Part shown: one piece after another, positions 25,665-38,958 of the stretch
How positions within the stretch are numbered: the stretch's first letter is position 1
Layout of the letters: each line of letters starts with the position of its first letter
Origin: Utricularia gibba
Taxonomy: Eukaryota; Streptophyta; Magnoliopsida; Lamiales; Lentibulariaceae
Assembly: GCA_002189035.1 (NCBI GenBank)
Contig: NEEC01000002.1
Location: 744,001-808,000, forward strand
Reading direction: 5' to 3'
Length of the DNA stretch: 64,000 nucleotides
Made by a program: the position numbers and the translations under genes
Notes under the pieces: model-generated
Told to the model about the DNA's origin: nothing
Databases searched by the model: none
What the model saw: the letters and a program-made list of their open reading frames with translations, nothing else

Positions 25665-26433
25665 ATGTCCATCCCGCTGGTTACTTCAAACCCCGATGGG
25701 GTCGTCGGAACGAGGACACTTCTCCGGCGAAAAGATTCTGAAGAAATTGCGGTTTTCGAGGCGGCGGCATACTTCGCCGGAGCATTCGAAAACCGCCGCC
25801 TCTCGGAAGACTGGTCACGCTGGGTCCCGGCCACCCGCACCACCCCGGATCTCCGGTACCCGGAAAAGAGCTCCACACATTTCGACGGCAAGCAGAAGGT
25901 CGTCGTTTGGCCCTAATTTTTTTTTCTTTTTTTACGATTATGATGTGATATAACTGTCTGTATATTACCAACTTGAACAATTGAAATATTTTTATTCAAC
26001 AGAAAGTCCACCACCCAAGCTCTCCAGGCGCCAGGTTCGCTAGGTTTTTGGGCTCCCTGTTCAGTCAAACGAAGGGCAAGCCAACGAAGCAACCGCGTTC
26101 CAGAAGAAGAAGCACGAGCTCTATCGTCTTCGAATCAAGATCCACGCCATGGGTTCCAAGCTCCGCCGCCACCCCGTTAAGCCTCCGAGTTTTCAGAAGC
26201 AGAAGCCTTTTCAATAACAGTCGGGAGCCGGGAAATGGAACCCCGAAGTCGCCGGGAAGGACAAGTTGGGATTCAGTGCGCCAAATGCCGCGAAAAGAAT
26301 CCACAACCACGAAGACGGGAGCCAGAACGGAAAGGGAAAGTTCCCCGATCGAGTCGACGACGACGATGGTTGCGATAGCGATTCCAGTTCGGATCTGTTT
26401 GACTTACCTCATCATAACCTAATGCTGAGGTAA
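25665..26433 (+). CDS. BIG GRAIN 1-like protein, frame disrupted by one base
   Basis: BIG GRAIN 1-like proteins are plant plasma-membrane-associated regulators of auxin response and organ size (family knowledge). Exon 1 is 25665-25898 (MSIPLVTSNPDG, then RRKDSEEIAVFEAAAYFAG). A roughly 100-bp intron has the acceptor TTCAACAG. Exon 2 starts at 26003 with KVHHPSSPGARFARFLGSLF. This frame runs on to 26422 with an uncharacteristic end. From about 26226 the conserved C-terminal block DDDDGCDSDSSSDLFDLPHH lies in a different frame. Adding one G to GGG at 26223-26225 joins both halves through GAGKWNPEV, giving about 221 residues. The final codons CTGAGGTAA could instead be a splice donor (AG|GTAAGC at 26430), and known homologues are longer, so a further exon may follow. 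The donor of intron 1 (GTCGTC) is weak. Confidence 0.68.
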
Positions 26434-26818
26434 GCCCTAGCCATTCTAGGGCATCAACAGCCATTTTAGATGGCGGTTCTTGTAAACGGATACGCAAAAA
26501 TGATTAGTTTTGTTATCAAATCTTAACAAAAGTTTAGAAATATTTTTTATTTTAACAAGCAATAGAAGCTCATTTTATTACAAAAACTTATTAAAAATCA
26601 TTTTTGATAAATATAATACTAAATAAATAATAACCACTCTAATAATAATTTATTCCAAATAGCAAATAATTAGGTGGCAACATTTGAGCATGTGTTCCCA
26701 TTAAACAAAAAAAAGAATTGTAAATATTATAAGAATTTTTTTAATGTAGAAAAATAGTGAAAGAAAAAAACAAAAAAGGATAACTGACAAAACTTGACGT
26801 ATTTCTTTAAAAATTTGC

Positions 26819-26822
<4 letters not shown>

Positions 26823-26853
<31 letters not shown>
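26823..26853. repeat. (TA)n microsatellite
   Basis: About 15 uninterrupted TA units within AT-rich DNA. Confidence 0.95.
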
Positions 26854-26857
<4 letters not shown>

Positions 26858-28587
26858 TTATTATAATAATACCAAAATGTCAATATTTTTTTTATCATTT
26901 TCAGTTTTTACTTTCAATTTTTATTCATTTATTTGCTATGTGAAATGATATATTTTAAAACTAAAATGGTATCAATGCACTTACTAATAATAATGTGATA
27001 AAAACATATCAAGTTATTAAAACCATGTAATGAAAAACTCAAATAGTTTTCAAAATTTTTAAAAAATGAATCAAGTTACGACGCTGCTAATTAGTTATGC
27101 TTTCAAATTCAACAAAATTTTGTATTAGAACTTTTTGCATTTACCTCTATTGTTTGGAGAATCTAATGATATCCCAATTAGAGTTACATACGTAGTGTGA
27201 TTCAAAGTGATAATTATTATATTGTGTTCACGTTCGCATCTCGTATGAAATAACATTATAGTAGTGTTAGATTTAAAATCAATTAGTTTTAGTAATATAA
27301 GAGGTTAAATATATAATGTCATAAATTTAAGATCAAACTATTTACAAAAAAAATTGAGAGGATTATAAGATAATTTGGAAAGTTGAAGTGATATCGGCAA
27401 TCTCCATGCTAACATTAATATACAAATCATAACAGCTAGATATATGGAAGTTGCTACAGCATTAAAATGAAAAATATTAAAACAATAGGCAAACAAGCAT
27501 TAAATTGCGACATTATTATATGTCATGAAAAATATATAATCTTTTTTAATATAAGTCCAAGCCAAAAAGAGGAGGGGGTTGTGGGACCGGTGTGGTGAGG
27601 CTCATAATGGAACCGATTCCGAAGGGTTGGAAAGAAATGATTGGTGCGTGGCGTCGAGGAATGAATGTTCGGCGGTGGGGGAGGTTGGGAAATCAACAGT
27701 GTGGAGCCCTGGGCACCACCAAGTAGTCTCTTCAATTCAACGCGGCCATCGCAACCTCTCCCCTGTGCTAAAAGCGTCTGCCTGTTCATTAAAATAGAAT
27801 CAGAAGCAAACCCGAAACAGGACTGCTTGGTTTTGCTGCGTTGGAGTGAGTTTCTTGTGCATTCAAACTCGCCTCGCCTCGCCTCGTGTGTCGATACACT
27901 GCACTCTCCCCGGAACAACAAGTTTTGCTGTGCTTCAGGTCCCACCAAGTTTTAATGCAGCAGTTACTACACAGCATGTCACAGTTCTGAAGGATAGTCG
28001 TTGTTTAGAACCCGCATTGGCAAAAAAAGTTATTGAAATTAAACATCCGATAGGTTTTACAACACACATGAAATCTATATATATAATAAATTTAAATCAT
28101 ATTAATTAGATCCAATCAATTATTAATGATCTACAATTTATTACATATTTATTATTTTATTTTCAAGTTTGAATGCAGAACTATTTATTCTTATAAGGTG
28201 AAAAGAAATGTATTAGCAAAGGCAATGAGATCCCATCCTCACTCTATACTAATGGAATTTTCACCTTGAGTTAAGCAATCCAGTATTAAAACAAATAATT
28301 AATAACAAAAGTAATTAAATATATAACAAAATTAAATTAGTTGAGTTTAAATTTTTCGAATATATAAAGCAAAGGGTGTGGATTATTACGCAAACTTATT
28401 TTTCTTATTTTAAATTTATATTTTTTTAAAGCAAAAGTTATTTATATTCTTTTATTAGAAAAGTTAACATTATTTTCTGTGCGCCCCAAAGCTGTTTGTA
28501 TATGGGCTCTGCCCAATTAGCTATACAAAGGTAATTGGGCCGTCGAGACAGCAAGCCCAACGATCAGTCCGAACTCCCAAGGTCTTC

Positions 28588-28588
<1 letters not shown>

Positions 28589-28628
<40 letters not shown>
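28589..28628. repeat. (TC)n microsatellite in the COQ4 upstream region
   Basis: Twenty uninterrupted TC units, about 450 bp upstream of the COQ4 start. Pyrimidine tracts of this kind are common in plant core promoters and leaders. Confidence 0.95.
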
Positions 28629-28633
<5 letters not shown>

Positions 28634-29074
28634 GCTGAGCGGCGTCTTCTTCCTAATGTTTGATTGAGGTGGTTCTTGTCGTGGCCTTCTATGATCATTC
28701 TCACGGTGACACTTAAATCCAGATTTTTTTCTATGATTTTCCCGATATGATGTTTTTCTCTGATTGGAATTTTTTTTCCAGTGGGCGAACGTTTCACTGT
28801 ATTTCAACGAGATAAATTATGATGAATATCAGGTTATGCTGTGGGTGTTCATGGATTTTTTTTAGATGTTCTTTTAGCGCGTTGATGAGCCAGGATGTTT
28901 TCTGGGTTTTTTCTTTTTGGTTTTTTGCTGTTTTTGGATGAGAGTCTTCGGTTTGCCGCATAGGGTGGATGTTCAAGGATTGATTGCCTTCATAGCATTT
29001 GATCGTTCTTTATGTCCTCAATTCATTGAGTCTTTGCCGTGTTTTTTGAAATTACAGCAAATTTGTTCTCGTAA

Positions 29075-30019
29075 ATGATGGAAGGTCGCCGGGTTGGACT
29101 CAGGGGATGGCAGCAAGCTGCCGTTGCTGTTGGATCAGCAATCGGAGCATTGTTGGATCCACGGAGGGCTGATTTGATAGCCGCGTTAGGGAGACTACAG
29201 GAAAGCCTGCCTTTCAACGAGTGCTCGAGAGGATGAAGCGGAGTTCTGAAGGCAGGGTGAGCTTTCATTTCATTTTTTCTTTCACTTTTAAACCTCACCA
29301 TTTGTTCAAAATCTTCGATGATCAAAGCTGATGACATCGTCTGGCTTGTTTGAAAGTCTTGTCGAATGGTGTGTATTCTTTTGCTTTATGTTCGACAATG
29401 CATGAAATCTAGGGAATGAAAAAACTATTACAGAACTTCTCTTATAGCATTCTCTGTTGTGCATTCATGTCTGTCTGTCATGAAAATGGTTTCTTTCTGT
29501 ATTCATGTAAGTACAGGCTGTACTGTTAGAAAGGCCCCGTGTCATCTCTGCAGAAGTCGGGCACGCATGGGATCTTCCACCTAACACATTTGGTGCTGCC
29601 TATGCAAGCTTCATGGGATCCCGGAATTTCTCTCCGGATGACCGGCCGCCAGTGCGGTTCATGGAAACAGATGAGCTTGCCTATGTTGCAACCCGTGCGC
29701 GTGAGGTCCATGACTTCTGGCACACATTGTTTGGTCTGCCCACCAACTTGATCGGGGAGTCGGCACTCAAAGTCATCGAGTTTCAGCAGATGCTTCTTCC
29801 CATGTGTGCACTCTCTGTTGTTGGGGTACTGCAAGATTTAATGGAAAGCAGAGGAAGCTATTCTACCAGCACTACTTCCCCTGGGCTCTCAAGGCTGGGA
29901 TGAGAGCCACTGATCTGATGTGTGTCTATTATGAGCGTCATTTTTCAGATGATCTGGAAGACGTTCGCCGGCGTTGGGGAATCATCCCTGCCCCGCCTCC
30001 TCCACGAGCAACAAGTTAA
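29075..30019 (+). CDS. COQ4: COQ4 homologue, ubiquinone biosynthesis (two single-base frame breaks)
   Basis: COQ4 is needed for ubiquinone synthesis at the matrix face of the inner mitochondrial membrane. Two exons, 29075-29256 and 29517-30019, should give 228 residues, close to the roughly 226 of Arabidopsis COQ4. It begins [18 protein letters not shown]. The hallmark HDxxH-x11-E metal motif is intact: HDFWH, then 11 residues, then E. Each exon is one base short. Exon 1 is 182 nt where phase requires 183; one G added to GGG at 29189-29191 turns an early stop into [14 protein letters not shown]. Exon 2 is 503 nt where 504 is needed; one G added to GGGG at 29823-29826 restores [13 protein letters not shown]. 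As written the protein would stop near residue 53. Convergent with the SPIRAL1-like gene. Confidence 0.85.
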
Positions 30020-30240
30020 TTCTATGTTCGTCTTTGTTCTCTCCACTGTAGCTTTTTACCAGCTTAGAAAAACATTGAGCAATGGACTCAGTGATGGTAA
30101 CTTATTCCATAATGGGAAAACAACTCATTCTCATACATGATTGAGGTTTTCTTTATCTCCATAAGCACACAGTAACAGATACATGGACATTAATACAGAC
30201 TTGGAAGCAATAAGCCATACAAATTTCAGGGGCACAGCAG

Positions 30241-30661
30241 CTAGTTGCTGCCTCCACCAAACAGATAACCCAAGGAAGAACCTCCACCAGGAGCCGCTTG
30301 AATTTTTGTGGAGGGTCGATCCTACGAACCAGATGATCAAGCAATGAGGTTTCCAGATGACCGAGAATCATAATCTACTGTACTACAAGTTGATGCATAC
30401 CGAGATAAAGTTGCAAGTATTTTGACCATTGAAGTAGTTGTGGGCTGTGCTGCTCTGAATGCCTGCAGGAATCTGCTTACTTGCATCCACTGGCACTGGC
30501 TCAGGAGCTGCGTTTGGCTTTGCACAAGGCTCTGTAGTGGCAGTCTTGGGTTCAGTAGGAGCAGCCTCAGCTTTTTCAGCTGCCGTTTTTGGAGCCTCAA
30601 CGCTGCTAAACAGGTACCCCAATGAACTTTGGCCACCACCACTGCTAACTCCACGACCCAT
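30241..30661 (-). CDS. SP1L: SPIRAL1-like microtubule-localised protein
   Basis: Small plant protein that binds cortical microtubules and controls directional cell expansion. Two exons, 30661-30401 and 30321-30241, encode 113 residues, the normal size for SPIRAL1-like proteins. The two diagnostic end repeats are present: GRGVSSGGGQSSLGYLF at the start and QAAPGGGSSLGYLFGGGSN at the end. Between them lies a low-complexity Ala/Pro/Glu spacer, then KQIPAGI and NYFNGQNTCNF. The intron sits between NFIS and DRPSTK, with a GTATGC donor. No anomaly. Its stop is 221 bp from that of COQ4. Confidence 0.93.
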
Positions 30662-31424
30662 GTTGACAATTACCTACCGCAATGAGAGAAAAGAACAGGC
30701 AAGGAAATTTCACATGAAATCTGGGAGCTTTTGAAAATTGATTTCATTTGTATTATGGAAAAGATAAGAACACCCATCAAAAATCTGCTATCCAGAATCG
30801 AAGTTAAAACAAAATTGGGGAATCGGACTAAATTACAACGATCACCGTATAACCATAGCCCAAAATTTGGAACATCAGCAAGACAAATATGAACAATAAC
30901 ACACACACAACAAAACAGGCATACAAATCTAAGAAAAAAATGTTCACTAGACTCCACTAAAGTGAGATCAGATCTACCAGAGGAAAATACTTGGCTTGCA
31001 GTTGCAGACTCCACAAAACTGACCGCTGAGCATTGCCCCAATTCAAATAAACCCGGATTTTGCTATGTCCAGTACATTATTGTGCTCTCCACTCTTGATG
31101 CCCAACTTGCTGCAATGGGTGGTTGAATGTAGTGGTGACAAACCACCTTCACCATGACTGTGACTGGAAGGAGCAAAGTGTAAAAAGAACAGCACAAAAC
31201 TTCCCTTCCCTTCTTTTCTTTCATGGTCATGATATCTGATTCTGTAAAAGGTTCAGATTCTTCCATTCTTTAGTTGCATGTGGGCCTGGTGTCCTTCTCA
31301 TGATCTGATCGCTTATTCTTTTTTTAAAAAAACATATTATTTAAAACGAAATAAATAATGAACTTTTATTTTCATCAACCTCCTCAGAGTCCATTAAATT
31401 ACATCAAAAAATGCTGCCTGCCTG
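30662..31424. other. Intergenic: SPIRAL1-like leader and promoter, helicase 3' flank
   Basis: Holds the upstream region of the SPIRAL1-like gene and the 3' flank of the helicase. A 67-codon open frame (31266-31063, minus) starts MEESEPFTESD but matches nothing I recognise. No RNA gene or repeat seen. Confidence 0.45.
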
Positions 31425-35109
<3,685 letters not shown>

Positions 35110-35328
35110 GAACTCGAAGCAGTATCTAAACTCTTCTTGACTCAACCCAAATACACATTCCTGGGAATCACCAGAATTCCAGAATGCCGCTAAGTCGACA
35201 TGACCAAAGAGTTGGATCAAGGCCGTACCTTTCCAAGGTTTCCGTTTGCTGTACTATTCGGGTTCACGGAGAAAAAGATTTGCTTGTTGTTTCTTTGATA
35301 AAAAGAAATATAAAGCAATGAACTCATC

Positions 35329-35400
35329 GCCTTCGTAGCATAGTAGTAGTGCGTTCGCTTCGTAAGCGAAAGGTCGCGAGTTCGATCCCCGCCGAGGGCT
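35329..35400 (+). tRNA. tRNA-Thr (anticodon CGT)
   Basis: 72 nt including the discriminator T. The acceptor GCCTTCG/CGAGGGC pairs with one G-T wobble. The A box is TAGCATAGTAGT. The anticodon stem TTCGC/GCGAA closes the loop TTCGTAA, anticodon CGT (reads ACG). The T arm GCGAG-TTCGATC-CCCGC has one A-C mismatch at its fourth pair. No intron. T-runs follow 4 bp downstream. Confidence 0.9.
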
Positions 35401-35403
35401 TCA

Positions 35404-35416
35404 TTTTTTTGTTTTT
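35404..35416 (+). terminator. RNA polymerase III T-run terminator for tRNA-Thr
   Basis: Seven T, a G, then five T, directly after the tRNA. Confidence 0.8.
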
Positions 35417-36645
35417 AGCGAAGGCTTCTGTAAAGGAAATATTTAATTCTGTAATTTCTATTCAAATTTGAAATTGTACCAAAAGAAACGCATGCAAATA
35501 CTCGAAAAATATATCAAGAAAACTACGCGAAATCTGAATCTCCGGTGAAATTCTGCTGATCAGAAACCGGTCGGAAAAAGGAAAAAGAATTCTACACGGC
35601 TACCGTTTTCCCTTGCAAGAATCGGCGGACCCACCTCGCCACCTAATAAGGAAAGTGACCACCCACCTCCTCCCCCTCCCCATGCACGGCGTTATGCTGT
35701 AAAAGGAACACAATTTCCAGTGTGATCTTAGAGTGAGATCCAGCGATGGCATTAAATACCCATGGGTTCTTGGTTTCTATTTGCATTTACCCCCATTGCC
35801 CTTTTCAGTTGTTGGAAAATTCCATCCCCCACTGCAGTAATCTCAAAACTTTGCTCATTTTTTTCCTCATTATGATACAAAGGAGTAACCTTGTTACCCT
35901 TTTCACACGAGCTTTCCTTCTTCCAGTTTCCAGAAGATTTCTTTAACGTTGCAAGTGGTAAAGATTTATTTTTTACCGTTTTGGTGCCTTTACATGTATA
36001 TTGTTATGGAAGTATTTGATTTGTTTCCTATGTTGTTGACTGGATACTTTGGAGACGATACCTTCATTCATGTTCTTGGGCTGTAGTATTTGATTTGATA
36101 TTTTGTGAATTTGGATTTTCATGGCTTAAACTCTGACCGCTGTACTACTGTTTACATATGTTGTTTTACGTATTTTTTCACCTTATGCTGCTGTCTGTTT
36201 GTTAAGATTATGACACTTTCATCTACTTCATAGACGTTAAAGGGTCTTCACGGACTTGTCTGATTTGATTATTGGCCAAGAACAAGGTTGCTTATGATCA
36301 TCTTTGATATGCACGTGCGTATGCTCTCAGAATAAGTAGTTAATAGTCCATTATCCATGCCCTCTTTCCATGAAATCTTCATGAACAGACCTTGTTAACA
36401 GACAATGTGTTCTGTACTTGACATATATGACAGATCTCTTCAGTTTTCAGTATGTGTGTTTTTGACTGTTTTCGGTCAATTGACTGTGCTGTTCATTGTA
36501 GTTCACTCTCTTATTACATTCGCTTTCTATATGATCATGTTTTGAGATCTAAATTTGAAAAACCGGTTTCTGAAAACATTTTAAAGAGGTTCAGTTTCCT
36601 TAGTCCTCTCTTGATTTTCTCATGATAAGTGTTCCATGTAGAGAT

Positions 36646-38508
36646 ATGGCTGGTGAACCGTCTCCTCAGGATGTGGCTGAAGCATTTGCTGCTCAATATT
36701 ATACTATCCTCTGTCGTTCTCCAGAAACTCTCCATAAGTTTTTCAAGGAATCGAGCATTATGGGGTGGCAAGGAGTAGATGGTCTTATGCAACATGTTAC
36801 AACCTTTGAGGTAAGGCTATTAAAAATCTGCCAATGTTGCTGAAGTCTACAGATTCTTTCATCATTGTCCTAATTTTATTTGCTCAGGGAATGAGCACCA
36901 TCGTCTCATCCACTGATTACAAGAATTGCACTGTGAAGCTTCAAACTGTTGATTGCCAGAAGTCACAGCATGGAGCTATTTTTGTCATGGTGACTGGTTC
37001 CTTTACTTTGCCTAATGATGATAGAAAGAACTTTGTACAGGCCTTCTTTTTGTCCAGACAAGAAAAGGGATATTTCGTCTCAAATGATATGCTTCGTGTG
37101 TATGATTCCCATGGCACCAAACCAGACTACAAAAATGATCATCCCGCAGCTGCAACCAATTCTGATAAGAGTAATTCTCTCTGCATTGGACTTTTCTAGT
37201 ATCTAATGCCTGTTGTGGTTTGCCATATATATCTGTCTCCTTTTTTCGCCACAGATGTGAATGTGGTGCTTGAAAAAGACATCAAGGAAGTTGTGGATTA
37301 CAGTGTATCAAAGCCTCTTGATACAGAATCTGCAGCCTCTGGCCCTCCTATTGACTCTCCAGTTCCTGTTGAGAGATCCTTTGATGACAGTACATCCTTG
37401 TCTACACCCGATACTAAACAAGTTCTTCAATATGAAATGGACTTCCCCAAAATTGCCATCCCTGCTTCTAATGAGGATGTTGATGCAAAAACTTTAACTG
37501 TTATCCCAAACGTCTCCTATGCTTCTGTGGTGAGTTATATTCCAGATTGCAAAAAGTTTAAAGCCTCATTTTTCATTTCACATACCTGAAAAACTTTCTT
37601 CTATTTGGAAGTTAACCAGAGAAGGTGTCATGACTTCCCCAACTGCAAAAATAGCTCTGGATGTTCAAACACAACCCACTGCGTCACTGAGAGCCAAAAA
37701 ACCGGAATCTTCGGAGAAACGTGTACCAAAGTCTCCACAGGCTAGAAACGGATCAGTAAGAGCTGAAGGTATGAATTCCCATTTCTCATCACCATTCAGC
37801 AGCATTTAGTAATCTTGGGATTTTCAAATTATAGTCACCCCCACTTCTAGGAATATATATTGGAGGATTGCCATATGATGTCACTAAACAAGATATTGCT
37901 GCTGCTCTCAATCATTTTGGAGCAATTAAAAGGCATTCAGATGCCATCCAAATTCGAAAGCATGAGGTTGAAAACTGCAAATATGATTGATGCATTTTGC
38001 GCTGCATTCCCTGCTATTTGCTAAGATGTTTGTGGTCCATTTTTCCAGGATGGTTTCGTTTGTGCATTCGTAGATTTTGAATCTGCAGATGCTTCTCACC
38101 TTGCAGTTAAGGTATATGCACACTTAATTTCACCTTGCAGATGTTTCGTGAGGTAGCAGCATCATAATTCATTTCTTTGTAGGCTCATCATGTGAGATTA
38201 TGTAACAAGGTAGCCTATATCTCATACAAGAGATCCCCTTCCTTTCAAGGTACTTTAAATTAAGCTCTTTTTGTCTCTCCCTTCTTGTGGATTGAAACCT
38301 CAATACCATTTCAGGTAAGGAAAGTGGAAAGAATGTTGCAACTCGTGTTGCTAATCAAAATGGTGACAAGTCAGGGGACGATAAAACCAATTGTCAGGCA
38401 AAGGTTCCCAGAAGAACTCACAGAAATGCCAATAATGGGAGGGCACTGGTATCCTTAGAAGCCACAGGATCCTCAGACGCGGCAGTTGAAGGCAAGCCAA
38501 TCCCATAG
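36646..38508 (+). CDS. G3BP: G3BP-like protein (NTF2 domain plus RRM)
   Basis: Plant relative of Ras-GAP SH3-binding protein, an RNA-binding stress-granule component. Eight exons: 36646-36810, 36888-37170, 37255-37529, 37612-37768, 37851-37966, 38049-38111, 38183-38249 and 38315-38508, encoding 439 residues. The NTF2 fold covers residues about 8-125: EAFAAQYYTILCRSPETLHK, GWQGVDGLMQHVTTFEG, ILVMVTGSF-like GAIFVMVTGSF, FFLSRQEKGYFVSNDMLR. A disordered acidic/Pro/Ser centre follows. An RRM starts near residue 294: GIYIGGLPYDVTKQDIAAAL as RNP2, then GFVCAFVDFESADAS as a degenerate RNP1. The tail is Lys/Gly/Arg-containing but has no strong RGG box. Exon 4 uses a TTGGAAG acceptor, the only one that keeps frame. 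The ATG 24 nt upstream in frame lies inside the probable leader intron, so I chose MAGEPSPQ. Confidence 0.9.
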
Positions 38509-38958
38509 TCAAGCAGACATGAGATATCTGAAATCACACAACCAAGCAAAAATTGACTGTGAGGACATCATTCCAACACTTTTTGCTTCAAGATTCTAAT
38601 TTCGTATCATCAGTCTGCCATTATAAGATGCCTTCAGCTTTACAAGCTGTTGCGCTGAACTAGGCCTTTCAGTTCACATCTGTTGGTTGCAACTTGCAGA
38701 CTCACACTTTGAATTCTTCAATGGTTTGTCTTCCTTCTTCCTTCTTTCTTCAATAATTTGGTTTTCATGTGGAGCAAACTGCCAAGAAAAAATCTTTATG
38801 TTGAGAAAGTACGTACATTGTTAGCAGGGGAAAGTGTGGTAAGCTCCAATGTAGCAGGACGCTGGTTGATCTCTAAAAAGAATACAATCTAATCTTTTAG
38901 ACCCCGTGAAAAGTGGTTGATGGACGCCAATAGTTTGAACTTTAGCGGCTATGCAGCA
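38509..38958. other. Intergenic between convergent G3BP-like and Cys-rich genes
   Basis: 3' flanks of both genes. No repeat or coding signal except the edge of the tandem repeat that begins inside the next gene. Confidence 0.5.

Larger units (their letters stand above)
26434..29074. other. AT-rich intergenic region
   Basis: Positions 26500-27540 and 28020-28480 are very AT-rich with no coding signal. An island of higher GC at 27560-27960 has overlapping open frames on both strands (up to 141 codons) that I do not recognise. Positions 28500-29070 are probably the COQ4 promoter and leader, with a long (TC)n tract. Confidence 0.5.
35110..36645. other. Intergenic: tRNA-Thr, helicase promoter and G3BP-like leader
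   Basis: Contains tRNA-Thr. An acceptor (TTCCATGTAG) ends four bases before the G3BP-like start codon, so 35700-36640 probably holds a non-coding first exon and its intron. Short ATG frames such as 35746-35946 would be upstream ORFs only if transcribed. Confidence 0.45.
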
